A stretch of DNA of 64,000 nucleotides from Oxytropis ochrocephala (GCA_020916435.1 CM037091.1:89744398-89808397), one strand, 5' to 3'. Positions 11,744-24,242 are shown, numbered from the stretch's first letter. Notes: a model not told the origin generated them from the sequence alone. A program made the numbers and translations.

Positions 11744-13103
11744 TGTTTGTTGTGGCATTCCTTGCAACTTTTCCATTGATACCTAAGCATCTTTCTAATA
11801 GGGCTTATCGACTATCTTTTATGGGCACTCTTGTCTCTTCTCTGTACTCATTGTACTTTCATGTACGAGGTAAGTTTTTATTCGAGTTACAGTTAACAAA
11901 GTATCTTCTTGATGTTCTTATTCTTCTATCTTTAATACATGTTTCTTGTAAATTGTAGAAACCAAGAGCATGGAATATGCAGGCCTTGCAAGTTTACTTC
12001 CATCTATAATTGCTTGAAGGATTTTATATACTTCGTCTTACATACTTTACATTTGTTACATCACATCTTTGCCTTAAATGTGAACTCCCTTGGTCTAATT
12101 CTATTACACTCTTGCTTGCTTCTCGTATTATAATTCCTTAATCTCACCGCCACGTCCTGCCTGCTATAACATGTTTTCATTATGTTGCAGTTGCTTTGAT
12201 GATCCCTATCTTATGTTGGTCATTTGAACATGTTGCCAAGTTCCTTAGACGTAATTTCAGCCGCTCTACCTTGTACAGGTAATAAGCTTTTGAAAGTTTA
12301 TACTAGTAAAAATATAATGCTGCTAAAAAATAGCATCACCTGCATTATTATCTTCTATCTGTATATTATACTTGGCTTTCACTTTCTTTATTATTTCTAC
12401 CTTCTTCTTTATCTGTGATTCATTGATACATAGTTTGCATAATGTACTATCAGTTAAAAGAACATATCAGTCTGTGGCGTGAAGAAACCATACCGATGAT
12501 AATTCTGATATTTGGTTTTTCATTAAAATTTAATGGCCAAAGCCAAGCATAGTATTTCTTATTCAATTTCAATTTGTTTTCTGGAATTATATTTTGATCT
12601 CTGGATGCCCAAAGCACGTGATTTACTTCATACCAAATTGCAACCTGAGTGATTATTTTAAGATCAGTAGGCATAATTGTTTATTGCTTTTGCTGATAAT
12701 TTTGCTTAAACTTTAACCTAGCTCAACTCTAAATAATGGATTTGACAAGATGTTTTGTTTAAAGATACTATTTTTTTATATTGTTTCGATAAGAAAATGT
12801 TAGTGGTTAATTAGTTAGGAGGGAGGAGGAAATGTTAATTTACAAGTTACAAGATTCGAATCCTGGACGCCCTGCTTTAAACTCTTTCGGTGTCCCTAAG
12901 CTCACTAGCCGAGCTACCTACTTAGGACACTATTTTTTAATATGCATTAACATATAAGTAGCATTTTTGCTTGAATAGGAAGTACTTGGAAGAGCCACGT
13001 GTTTGGGTGGAGTCAAACAATTACTACCCTCAATATCTTGACATCACATGCCGAGATTGGACTTGGATTCACCGCTTGTCATCTCACTATCTTTGTACTA
13101 ATG
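11744..13103 (+). pseudogene. TMEM33/Pom33-like membrane protein gene fragment, four exons
   Basis: Four exon-like blocks in order resemble the plant homologue of TMEM33/Pom33, a small ER and nuclear-pore-associated multi-span membrane protein. They are: 11744-11869 (FPLIPKHLSNRAYRLSFMGT, then SSLYSLY), 11959-12090 (KPRAWNMQALQVYFH, then out of frame FTFVTSHLCLK), 12191-12278 (IPILCWSFEHVAKFLRRNF, then SRSTLYR) and 12979-13103 (KYLEEPRVWVESN, then out of frame HAEIGLGF). Acceptors (CTGCAG, TTGTAG, TTGCAG, AATAG) and donors (GAGGTAAG, CAGGTAAT) are still in place. At least three frameshifts make it non-coding. Retained introns mean the transposon captured genomic DNA. The C-terminal part of the family is not visible. 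Confidence 0.65.
12800..12930 (-). repeat. tRNA-derived SINE, minus strand
   Basis: The minus strand reads TAGCTCGGCTAGTGAGC, a good pol III A box, followed about 45 bases later by AGGATTCGAATC, a good B box. A second partial copy with the phrase CTCCTTCGGTGTCC lies at 13170-13240. The first copy sits in an intron of the TMEM33-like fragment. Confidence 0.6.
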
Positions 13104-14309
13104 CCCTTAAAGGGGACTTAGTTAGGTATGAACTTTTGGGTAATCATGTTTCTATTTTTCCTTCCAACCACTGAACTTCTCGCTTCAAACTCCTTCGGTG
13201 TCCACTTAGGCCTTAGATCACGGACCAAGCTATCTTTCCTTTTATGATAGTGGTAAATTTTCGATTTATGGTGCGGATATGGAAAACAAACAATAACTGA
13301 AAAATTAAAGATGGGATGAGTGCACTTTCGCGCTATTACTTAAATAACTTCCATGATGGGATTCGACAAAGTAGTTCACTAACGTTCTTTTTCTTTTCCA
13401 CTCATTTAAATAACGTGCACTCGATCCTAAAATGTTTAATAAGTTTTATGTCTTTTACAGGATGCCCCGGATCTAATAAGCGGTCACTATCTACCGCCGT
13501 AAGAAACGCTTTTCTTCTCCTTCCACCCATTAGCTTCGAACCTTTAATCGTAAGTAGCTTCAACCTAAGGAGCTAGTTCTAATTTGAGTGCATAACAAAG
13601 TTTATTACATTATATTTAGGCACACATAAATTTAAATTCTGTTTGTGGACATAGATGATTGCATTACATTAAATCTTTCAAAATAGCTTAAGAAACAATT
13701 TATATGTGGAATTGACAAGTTTTATAGAAAATCAGAAACATGCATATCTCCCTGTGGCATCGGCATTGATAATTGGTGGTTTGACAAAGAACAACCTTCA
13801 CTCTTCAAAGAAGGTATTTTTATTTATCTGTTTCTTCCATATGAATAAAGGGTTCTTATCCTTGATGCTTTCTTTTCTTATATTTTCATTTTTTTAAATT
13901 TTTTCTTGTTTATGTTATAGCGGTCATAATATAGCAGATATGGCATCTGTACTGCAGGCCGAATAATCTACTTTGGGGTTATGGCCATTGTTAAAGCTAA
14001 TGGGAGGCAATTCTGTTCAAGGCCTCGTTTGTGTGGTCTCTTGTGATATAAGTAACAATGTATTTTCACTATCCTTTTGAACAAAACTTAAAAGAAAATT
14101 GTTGTCTCATTCAAAAGATTGTAAATATGATCAAGTGTGATGCTTCACGATAAATATTGTTATTGGATTGTAGCTTTCCATAAACTGTTGATATTAGTTG
14201 GTGCATGATGAGTAGTATTTGTCATTGGTGAAATTTTATTTTTCAACTTTATTTATGTTGCCATAGTAATGATCAAATTAGCCAATTAATTTTTTTTTTT
14301 TAAAAAAAT

Positions 14310-14830
14310 AGACATTTAGTATCGGTTATTTAAATAACCGATGCTAAAAGTGACATTTAGTATCGGTTATTTAAATAACCGATACTAAATGTCATTTTTA
14401 GATAGCAAACACAATGCTTTAGTGACATTTAGTATCGGTTATTTAAATAACCGATGCTAAAAGTGACATTTAGTATCGGTTATTTAAATAATCGATACTA
14501 AATGTCATTTTTAGACAAAGAAACACAATGCTTTAGTGACATTTAGTATCGGTTATTTAAATAACCGATGCTAAAGCATTGTGTTTGCCGTCTAAAAATG
14601 ACATTTAGTATCGGTTATTTAAATAACCGATACTAATAGTACGTTTTCAAGACATAAAAATCACCAAAAAAAACGTCATTTAGTATCGGTTTTTTGAATA
14701 ACCGATGCTAAAAGTGACATTTAGTATCGGTTATTTAAACCGATACTAAATGTCATACATTTAGTATCGGTCGAATTAGTATCGACAGATAACCGATACT
14801 AAAAGTGCAAAACAACCGATACAAAAAGCC
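14310..14830. repeat. Right subterminal palindrome array of the CACTA element
   Basis: About ten blocks of ACATTTAGTATCGGTTATTT are followed directly by their complement AAATAACCGATACTAAATGT, giving near-perfect 40-bp palindromes. Some alternate with GCTAAAAGTG spacers or CACAATGCTTTAGTG. Each block could form a hairpin in a transcript. Confidence 0.9.
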
Positions 14831-14920
14831 TTTTCTGCACTAGTGTTTCCTTAGTCTTTACAAACCGAGGTTGGCCCAGGACATGCCAGAGACCAACCGC
14901 AAATTAAAATTGTTCAAAAA

Positions 14921-17163
14921 TTAAAAAGAAATGTATGTAAATTTAGCCATGGTTCTCCTCCTCATCTCTAATCTCAGCCTTCTCGCCCTTGGAAGAAATC
15001 TCATCTTTTGCATCGGGGGAGCCTTTTTATCACCAACAGAAGTAGCGTTGCCTACGGCAGCAGAGGTTCCATTACCAGCATCAGCATCCTCTTCATTCTC
15101 TGCGATGTCAGAGGAGGAGTGGGAGGCCAGCACATAGATGACCTCATTACCTTTCGTAATTCGCCCATACACAGCTTTGTGGCTAAGTTGCAGCAACTCA
15201 ACTCGAGCTTTGGGCTTGAGCAAGACCACCATCTCTAAACAGCGCTGAAAACCAGCCTTGGTCGTGGAAGCAGCTTTTTTCTTCAGATTGATCTGCTCTT
15301 CCACCTCAGCGGTCTTCCTTGCCACTTCGGCCTCGCTCTCCTTTTTGGTTTTCTGCAGCTCTTCCCTCACTTTCTTGAGGTCGACCTCCAGCTTTGGCAT
15401 CTTCTCAAGCTTCTTGTTCCGCTCTTTGATCTTATTGTGGGCCTCGTCCAATTTTATCTGGACGCCGGACAACTTCTCGACCTTGGCCTTCAAGCGCCGA
15501 TTCTCTTCAGATATTTCTAAAAAATTACGAACTTTGTAAGTTTTCAGTTCACGAGCTGTGCGAATCAACTCGCCTTCTAAAAATATATTACGAGCTTTGA
15601 AGTCGAAAATCTTACCTCGGAGCCGGTCACTAGATTTTTCAATAATGGCTTGTTCCAACATCTTAAAAGCCGCTTCACCAAACTTGGCAACTTTCACAAA
15701 CTTGGAAATCGGCCAAGGTAATCTCTTCTTTTTTCTCACCCTTCTTTTCAAGTGTTTTTGGTTTTTTGTTGTTGCCAGGGGTATTGCTACCTATAGCAAC
15801 CTCTTCGCAGCCTCGCTTCTGGCTGTCCTTGGGAGTGGACACCGGAGCAGAAAAAGAGTTAGAGGAAGTCTTCTCTTTGGAGGTTTGGGTTTGATCAGCA
15901 TTGGCCTCAAGGGCAGCACCAGACGCCGACCCCGTGTTTTTCTTCTTGTTCTCAGCACTCTTCTCCGGCATTTTCACTTGCATGGTTATGTCAATATCAG
16001 TGTCGTCCAGAATGTCATCAAGGAAATCCATTTTTACTACAAGTAACAAACATGGTTAGAATTCAACATCAGAAACCCCCGAGGCCATCTCGGATCAGAA
16101 TAAAGCAATATCAATGAAAATTTCTAAATGAGAAAAATACAAGTATTAAAGTAGTCATTCAGCTTGGCTTCGGACTCGGCCAAGGCCTCAAACATTGAAC
16201 CGCAGTGAAATTTCAAGTCTTTCTCAGCCAACATCTTCCCCCATTGGTTAATTAACTTGTAAGAGACCACATCTCCTCCTTCCAATTTGTTGGGCTTCAC
16301 TGCATAAGACTTGTTCTCAATTGTCTCTCCGCCTCGGACAAAGTGATCCCGACTCCAAAATAGAGGGAAGTGTTCCTTGGTCAGTTTTTCGTTCTCAAAG
16401 TTGGCAATCGACCGCTTCGCCGAACCACTCAAATCTTGTACGAAATAGAACACCGGCTTGAAATCTTTATTGGAGTCGTTTGCCGGCGTAAAGTAAGAAC
16501 GCTCTGCGTGGCCACAAAAACCAATGTGACATTGTCTCGTCTTTTCTGATCCCAGCTCCGGCAAACGGAACACGTTGAAAAGGAAGAAGAAGACCTTAGC
16601 AGAAGGCACTCTCCCGAGGTACGCCATGGTAAGTTCAAAACCTCGGAAAATCCCCAGCTATTCGGCAACAATTGTGATGGGGCCACACGCAGAAAATGCA
16701 AGACTTCTTTCTGAAACTCGTTAAGGGGAAGTCGGACATTCGTAGTCTCTAAGGCAGCACCGTAAAAGAAGAAGCCGAGGCCCTCATGTATAGTGCACAC
16801 CGGAATCTCGGTAATGGTCAGCAACCTCTAGTTCTGCTCTAGAGGGGCGACATGGTACTTCTGATAGTAAGAAATTGGCTTATCTGACTTCAGCCTCGGG
16901 TAAATCTTGCAGATATATCTAGAAACCCAGTTATAGACCATCTCTACTGGTTCCTCGTACTTTTCCATCGTAACTGCGCCTTGCTGAGCTCGAGAGCTCA
17001 CCTCGGCATTGCCTCCTTCGGAATTTTCTGACATTTGTTTAGCAATCTCACGAACCGAAGCCGAAACGCCCGACTTTCCAGATGAATTAGCGTACATAGA
17101 AGAAAACAGTGACATAGCTCCCTTTGGGGCCGACACGGGATGGCCTTCGGCCGACCTCTTCAA
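14921..17163 (-). pseudogene. Transposase_28-type (putative gypsy transposon) protein, frameshifted
   Basis: Minus-strand frames read in order: an N-terminal Ser-rich part (17163-16828, starting MKRSAEGHPVSAPKG); a block with IHEGLGFFF, RLPLNEFQKEVLHFLRVAPS and QLLPNSWGF (16824-16640), which matches the signature of Pfam Transposase_28; a further block (16627-16124) with the phrases VFFFLFNVFRL and FPLFWSRDHFV; an acidic linker (16049-15675); and a long Lys/Glu-rich coiled coil (15751-14921, about residues 60-170 of that frame). Proteins of this kind are gag-like products abundant in plant genomes; their exact function is not established. Stops and frame changes between the blocks show it is inactive, although introns could explain some joins. 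Confidence 0.65.
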
Positions 17164-17745
17164 GATCGGCTTACTCGGAGGAGTGAAGCTCTACGTCTCC
17201 TCACTCTTAGTTCGAACCATTTATCTGCAAGGGGAGGACAACGCTATCACTATCTTAACTAATTGGTTTATCTTAGCCTCAGAGAGGCCAAGGCAAGTCT
17301 ATCTCCTCCCCATGAGGCACAAGCAGCGACGGTCGTCAAGTGACGATGTCGGGCTCGGTCAAAAACATCAAAGGTAAATTAAACTTCTAAGATAAACAAC
17401 ATATAAAAATTAACCTCGTTGCATGATTTTGAGCTCGGCTTGAATGTTGTACTCGGAACGATGAACGATGAACTTGCCTCACCAAAACTTCCAGAACATG
17501 CGGCGGAGATGATCTCGGCACGGTGGTCGGAGGAATATGAAATCTCAGAGCTCTCACACAGGGCAATTCTCACAAATAAAGCGAAGTCAGACCATTCGAG
17601 GCTAATCTTCAATCATCCGGGCTCAATTTTCAATCATTTGAAGTTTATCATCATTATCTCGAAGCACATCAACATGTACCCCGGATTCGGTCACTTTCGA
17701 AGTCCAGGTACCGAACACATATGTTTGAAAAAATAATAAAGAGAA

Positions 17746-19559
17746 ATAAAATGAGCATAATCGAAACACAAACATTTAATGTGGAAAACTCTAAAATTGG
17801 AGAAAAACCACGAGCGACACTATGTGAAAATTGTTATAACAAATGGACTTCTCTCAAAAACCCAATGACTCTAGTACACTCACACTCTCGAAATGAAATA
17901 TTTAACTATATCTCAACACTTTAAGACAAGAGTATAAGAGAAATTAGAAAAAGTCAAATACAAACATAGTATTTTTTTACAGGTGCATATTATAAAGTAA
18001 AACTTGAGTCTCCCTCTTCACAATACTTGACAATGTAAGATTTCTCCAAGATACTCTATTTTAATCAACTTCAAAACCATACACATATTTTCAACTTAGA
18101 TCATGTATCTTGCTCTCCATGATCATAGCATCTTGCCATCTATCTTTTTGATGAATGTGTTTTGTCATTTGTGTGACCATTAATGTTTAAGATATTGTGA
18201 GATATACATACCTAACTTTCATGACAAATTAAATATTTCTAACAAATCTAACACCCCCTCATTCCAATAACAAGGCAAATGGTCTTTGTAGATGTTTGTG
18301 ACAACTTTTTGAGATCAGTTAAAGTTTGATTCTTGTGTTTTGTGAAAAAGGAACATGAGGCGCAGCCATTATTGACATTAGATGGACAATTGTGCCATCG
18401 CCATTTATGCTTTATTATATTGTAATGGCTTAAACATGTTTTAGTTAGGTCTCTACAAATATAGTGTGTTTTGACTTTAGTTTTTGTAATTTTTTTTAAA
18501 AAAAGTTCCCGCAAAAAAAATTGTTGTTAAAAGGTCTCTTTGTTAATCCACTGTTACAAAAACTGCTTACGTATAACTAACTCTTTTCTTTATTTATATA
18601 CTTTTTGATGGAATGATGTTTGTGTGTGTATATTTTACCTATATCTTATGTGCTTTTTGTGCCTGAAAATGGTATTTAACCAAATAACAAAAATTTCCCA
18701 GACAATAAAGATCCAGTAAACAAATGTGGCATAATTAGGTTTTAACTAACTACACGTCTCAATATATGGGACCCATTTTTAATTGTGCACGTGAATGCAA
18801 TTGGCCAAATCATTGTCATCCCCCACTCATCATCAACTAGCTCTCCTGTGTTTGATGATGGTGACATTCATTTCTCTTTAGCTTTTTTCCATTTAAGTCA
18901 AAACTACAGTTCAATCTTAAAAATGACTAAAATAAGAGCTGATTTGGATACATTTTTTGAAACGAATTGAAATGTTGTTTATTTGTCTCCACATGTTAAA
19001 ATCAAATACTTGTGTCATTTGATAAAATTCCATATAGTGAAAGCAAATCCAAACATATATGCATATAAACACTAATCTAAAATAGTGTTCAATGAAGAGG
19101 GCCACTCTTCTTTGTTACATGTTGGAGTTGCGACATAGTCGATCTGGTTGCTACGACGAACTTCCTCTATACTGCGGTAGAGCACAATAATGGATGTACC
19201 TACAAACACTCTGATATTGAAGTTAGTAAGAGAGAGTAAAAGATAATGATGATTAAAAATGTACTTGAGTCAGAATCGTGCCACTATTTATAGGTGATTG
19301 TCACGTGATGTCATTGATGATAGAGCGTGTGTGGCGCTGAAGTGGCAGGGCCGTTACGGTCAAGCCAAGGTGAAGCCTCAGCCATATGATCTGTGAAGGT
19401 TGATCTCATCCGTTGGTTCTTGATGGTGCCCGTGGAAGCCTCAACTATACTATTTTAATTATATCATTTAATGATGTTCAACTAATCAACCCAAATTGTA
19501 AAATGAAAACTAATTAATCAACTCAAAGTGCATTTCTGTCCAAGCGGAAGTGGAGATGC
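17746..19559. other. No recognisable gene
   Basis: This is AT-rich intergenic DNA with short unremarkable frames. A GC-richer piece at 19115-19420 looks like repeat-derived sequence, but I cannot name it. Confidence 0.4.
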
Positions 19560-20685
19560 ATCAAAGATATTAGTGCAAGTTGGTGGCAGCTTCTCTCACA
19601 CCGGTATGGAGATTTGAGGCATATTTTCACAGGGGTTCTTTCGTAGGTGGCACTAAGGATTCTTTATGGTGGAGGGATTTAATCCTTTTGGAAGAAGGAA
19701 ATCCTTCGTGGCAGGGAACCTTTGTTCCTCCCCAGACTTTTTGAAGTTGCTCAGCTTAAACGATATAGTATTTTGGAGCATGGGAACTGGATTGACAATA
19801 ACTAGTATTGGAATTTTGCTTGGAGTCGAGATCTGTCTGCCGAGGAGAGGGTTGATCAGGATTTGCTTATGGCCATTCTACATTCTTTTCACCTCGACGT
19901 TTTTGAACATGATCATTGGAGGTGAAAGCTTGAAAATCTCCATTCTTTTTCTGTTAAATCCTGTTATGTTCTGTTGATGAATTTGATGCAGCATGATAGA
20001 ATAGATAGCGATATCCAGAGTGGCCTTACTGATATGTGGCAACTATCTATTCCCACTAAGGTGGGAGTTTTTGGCTGAAGATTGTTTTTGGGGAAGCTCC
20101 CAACTTGTGACTCTCTTATTTCTAAGGGCATTATCAATGACCCCATAGGGCGTGTTGCCCCTTTTGTTTTGATAAGGACGAATCGATTACCCATCTTTTT
20201 TCATGTGCAGGTGTTCCGGGCTAGTTTGACTTGCTATTCATAATTGGTCAGGCTTGGTGATCTCAGATTCTCTAGTTGGTATCAAAGAAGGCAAGTAGAT
20301 TGAAGTATTTGATTTGGATGGCTGTCACTTGGTGTATATGGTTACATCGAAATCATATTCTTTTCAGAGGTCAAGTTTTTAATGTGCAGGTGGTTGTTAA
20401 CCATGTAAAGTCTATATCATGGGCTTGGTTCATAAGCATAGAAGGTCAAAATTCCAATTATAAGATCTCTAACTGGTGGGGTAATCCTTTCAATTGTATG
20501 AACTCAGTACTGTAAATATTGATTTTTAGTCTCATTCTTCCTGGGCCACTCTTTCCTCCTTGGGTCTTTTTCCCAAGGGGTATTGGCCCAGAGAGATTTT
20601 AATGAGGCGCCTTGTATTTGTACCGGTTGGGATGCCCGTTTGCACTCCTATTTAATATTATTTTTTGCTTATAAAAAAATACTGA
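19560..20685 (+). mobile_element. Decayed L1-type LINE, C-terminal (zf-RVT) end
   Basis: Across several broken plus-strand frames the order is GGTKDSLWWRDL (19650), QSGLTDMWQLSIPTKVGVF, KLPTCDSLISKGIINDP (20090-20145) and MVSKKASRLKYLIWMAVTWC, then IWLHRNHILFRG (20276-20380). This matches the zinc-binding, reverse-transcriptase-associated tail (zf-RVT) of plant LINEs and LINE-derived proteins. The 3' UTR-like end reads GGCGCCTTGTATTTGTACC and stops near a short A run at 20673-20681. The reverse transcriptase core is missing and several stops interrupt the frames. Confidence 0.75.
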
Positions 20686-20690
20686 AAGTG

Positions 20691-22246
20691 CATTTTCCAA
20701 AAGCCTAACTTTACTCCTTAATCACTTATATATTTTCCTTGTGAAAGAATATTTACTGACTTCACCTAAGCATTTTCATGTCTTCTCCAAGTAAATTTAG
20801 ATATCCATCATTGACTTACACTCCTCCCCTTTTCTTTCTCTTTTTATCCGTTCATAGGAAACCATAATGAATATCATAGTAACATATATATAGCTTAATT
20901 AATATATAACGTAATTGTCAATCATCATCCTTCACATACCAATAATTGCCATTGCACTTCACCATAACATAAAAAAATGGCCCTAAATGTCACATCTGAT
21001 TGAATTTCTAAGTTTGCTTCTTTTGTTTTCCTTTCCTCTCCTTTTTTCTTTGATAATCTTTTTGACTTGTGCAAGCATGATCATCCGCTGTAATTATTGA
21101 CTTTATGTTTTGATTCACCAAAAGAGAGTGCACCAAGCACAACAAACAAAAAAGGAACATAAATTAATTTTGACTTAGTGATCTTAAAGACATTCCATTT
21201 ACTTCAATGTTGTTAGTCGACATCTTAATCACATTTACAATTTAAAGCTAGTTATTTCCTAAAGGAAGGTAAAAGTTTCTTCTGTTATTATGACATTCCA
21301 TGATGTGGCTTGCCAAAGAGGAACAATGTATTTGTTCACAAATCTTTTTTTTAAGCAAAACAAAGAGATGTTAGCCATCCTTAAAATCGTTTGATGCAAA
21401 ACCCTTCTTAAAAATGTTTTAATGCTCCACAAGGTTTTCTAAATCGGTTAGTGTCCACGATCTATGATGTTAAATTAAATTTTTAAAATTTTGATGTCTC
21501 TAGTTCTCGATCGCAGGTAGTTGTGATTGAAGTTATTTTGATTGTATTTGACTGTAATTCTTTTAGTATTAACAATTGCAACGCGCCCACAAATTTTAAT
21601 GCAACCACATTTTTTTTGAAAAGCAAACGAGATGATAATATTAATATGTGGGGGAGTATAAGGGATGTTCTAACAAATGTACAAGAAGACTCCCCTCAAA
21701 GAATTAGAAAATATCAAACGCCAAAGTAATCAATCCAAAGAGAGTGATTAAAAATTTATCTACAAGCAATACAATCTATCGAATCTACATACTACTCATA
21801 AAAGAGAATGATTCAAAGTCGACCTCGACAAAAACCATTTCCAAGAGTAAGACATCGTCTTAGTATTCTCAACCTCTGTAACACTGACACTTCTGGTTGA
21901 AGACGAATTCGTTATTCGACACATATCATGTCAGACATTGACACGATAAAACGCTTCAATTACTTTCTTTTTCAAATTAAAATCGGTGTCTGTGTATTCG
22001 TGTCTCTTTTGTGTCTGCGTGTGTCTCTGTGCTTCAAAGTTCTCAACCACCAAATGAACATCCATAACCATATTAGAGAAAACTCGCTCCTTAACTGATC
22101 ACCGCGCAACAACGATTTAAAACCTTGTTCTTCCATGTAATTGTTTAGCCAGGTTATGGCATGCATGTAATTGTAAAACAACTTTTTGCTTACTTTATTT
22201 TTTGGAATCAACTTTATTCATACATCATATATGCTGCATATTTATC
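20691..22246. other. No recognisable gene
   Basis: This is AT-rich intergenic sequence. A run at 21960-22030 of the type GTGTCTGTGTATTCGTGTC may come from a repeat element. No coding or RNA gene is seen. Confidence 0.4.
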
Positions 22247-22254
22247 AATGCAGG

Positions 22255-23243
22255 TAGTGGCGGATGTTTTAAGGAGCGGAGGGTAGCCGCGGCTCCCCCG
22301 ATAAAAAATGCATTTTTTCTCCAAGTATACTACTGATTGAGAGCTTGGGTATCCGTGAGAGCAACAAGAAAAAAATGGAGACCTTGAGAGAGATGAGAGC
22401 ACCTCCACCGGAGATTCATAGTTAAAAACAAAATACCAAGACAACTGATAATAAATTACTCTATTTGTAAAAAAAAATTGAAAATGAATTCATACAATCT
22501 TTCAAAGATGCTATTTTCTTTTCAAAGATACAATGTTGAGACCAAAAAAACCAATAGAACAAAAACTTAAAAAAAATACAGTGTTACAGATCTGAGGGAG
22601 AAGAGAAAAGAGGAACGATCAAGATGATTTTTGTGACAAAGAAGCGATGCATGTGGGGATCTTTAGAAGTGGTGCAATTTCAGATCTGAGAAAGTATCAG
22701 AGTGACGCTGTTCCGCCGTGAGGGACGATCTGAGTTGTTGGATATGAGGCCGATCAGGAGGGATAATAAAAGAAACATGGTGAGGTGTTGAAATAAGATG
22801 AGGAAGAGAAATTATGCTTGGGTGAGGTGAAACACAAGATGAAGGAGATGAAAATGTCTACCGGTGCGTCCCTAGAAAAATCAGCGCGTGGGTCAGTCAG
22901 GGTAAGGTAAATGAATGGTTTTTCAACTTGTGTTTTTTTAATTATTAAATGAACATTCAATTGGTTTTTGGCTAACTTTTTTCAGAAAAATAAAAACTTA
23001 CCGCTGATGTGATTTTATTTGGATTTTGAAATTGACATAGAAATTTTATACTTTTTTGTTTAATTACGGAGTTAAGGTTAACAAATGAAGTTAACTATAA
23101 TTTATAAGGATAAATGAATTAACAATTTATATTTAAAAATATTATATGTAAATAAAAAAGTATTAAAATTGAGATAAAGTGTGAGACTCATTTTAGTTAG
23201 TAGTTGTCGCTCCCCCCAAAATTTTAGGCAAGATCCGCCACTG
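22255..23243. mobile_element. Non-autonomous hAT-type element, 989 bp
   Basis: The left end reads TAGTGGCGGATGTT. The right end, on the minus strand, reads CAGTGGCGGATCTTG. The flanking 8-mers are AATGCAGG (22247-22254) and AATGCCGG (23244-23251), 7 of 8 identical, as expected for the 8-bp target duplication of hAT elements. Both ends carry a C-rich patch (GCGGCTCCCCC near 22294-22304, GTCGCTCCCCCC near 23208). No transposase is encoded. A related end lies at 26440-26483. Confidence 0.8.
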
Positions 23244-23382
23244 AATGCCGGGGTTACTGTTTTTCATCCCTTTCCCAATATTCATTCAACAAATGATTTC
23301 ACATAGTTGCTTATGACATTTATGGGGAAGCCTTAAGGACATGCACAAAGATGTTGTAGTCATGCCTATCCATAAAGTGGGG

Positions 23383-23385
<3 letters not shown>

Positions 23386-23418
<33 letters not shown>
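23386..23418. repeat. (TA)n microsatellite, about 33 bp
   Basis: Uninterrupted alternating T and A. Confidence 0.95.
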
Positions 23419-23419
<1 letters not shown>

Positions 23420-23771
23420 ATTTTATATTCTTAGCTTGATTTCAATCATATTTAAATAAGACTAGCTAAACAATAGGGATTGAATTCGTGCACAAAATCA
23501 CCAATAAAAGTGATCGCAAACAGAGCAAAGCCACAAATTGTGTTCCTTTTTGTCACTACTTTTGTCCTTAACGATGATTTCAAACCTAAACGTACGTTAT
23601 AATCTTGACAAAGTGATGGATGTTATATTAACTGTTACTTATCAAATCATAAAAAATATGTTAGGTTGAAAAGTTTCTGCAATGGGTAGATATATGTCAT
23701 AGAGTCCCAATCAACCTGTCCTTAAGAATACTAAGATAATTGTTAATCTATGAATTCAATTCATTCATGTC

Positions 23772-24242
23772 TGTTATGAAACAATCCTCAAAACTCAAGA
23801 ATTTAGAACAAAACAGTTATGTAAATTTGAGAGAGAGAGTTGAAGAGAGAGAGATCTTTTGGAAATTGAATGTATTATTCCAAATTTTAATTTTGTTTAG
23901 CATACAATAGTATATATAGGTACATTAGAGAGCTGTACAAACCAGTTACAAGGTGTAACTATCCTAACTACCTATAACAGAAAGCCTTCTAACAGTGTCA
24001 ATCAAAGACAACAAGTCTTCACGATAGGTGCTAACAGAGACCACAGTCTTCTGGCAAATGCGCTATAACACCACAATCTTTGCACCAGACAAAGACTACA
24101 CTACAAAGACATAAACCAGCTAGCACACTAACTAAGTGCTATCAAGTGCTACAAGCACTCTAACACATCAACTAAAGTCCTAAGCCATAAACTCTACAAT
24201 GTCATATAGCTTAAGACAATGACATGAAATAACTAACCAACA
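23772..24242 (-). mobile_element. Copia-type LTR, probably solo, minus orientation
   Basis: The block runs from TGTTATGAAACAATCC to CTAACCAACA and so has TG...CA ends on both strands. On the minus strand it begins TGTTGGTTAGTTATTTC and contains a TATATATAGG-like motif. No primer-binding site or coding region adjoins it, and the flanking 5-mers do not match, so loss of the rest of the element by recombination or deletion is inferred. Confidence 0.5.

Larger units (their letters stand above)
9443..14845. mobile_element. Non-autonomous CACTA element carrying host gene pieces
   Basis: The left end starts CACTAGTGTAAAAATGAC. The right end, read inward on the minus strand, starts CACTAGTGCAGAAAAGGC. 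The 3-bp target TTT is present on both sides, giving a 5403-bp element. Both ends carry subterminal arrays built on ACATTTAGTATCGGTT. No transposase (TNPD/TNP2 or TNPA) coding region is visible. The interior instead contains leader-like DNA, an unidentified gene fragment and exon-intron pieces of a TMEM33-like gene. This is the layout of a Pack-CACTA element that needs transposase supplied from elsewhere. Confidence 0.85.
8515..17745 (-). mobile_element. Decayed element with Transposase_28-type gene, split by a CACTA insertion
   Basis: Sequence rich in CTCGG and GAGCTC words lies on both sides of the CACTA element, at 8515-9442 and 14849-17745. The minus-strand protein gene at 14921-17163 ends just before the insertion, and the flank at 8515-9442 would be its downstream part. 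Target bases TTT are duplicated at the junctions (9440-9442 and 14846-14848), as expected if the CACTA jumped into an older element. No long terminal repeats could be paired by eye. Confidence 0.5.
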
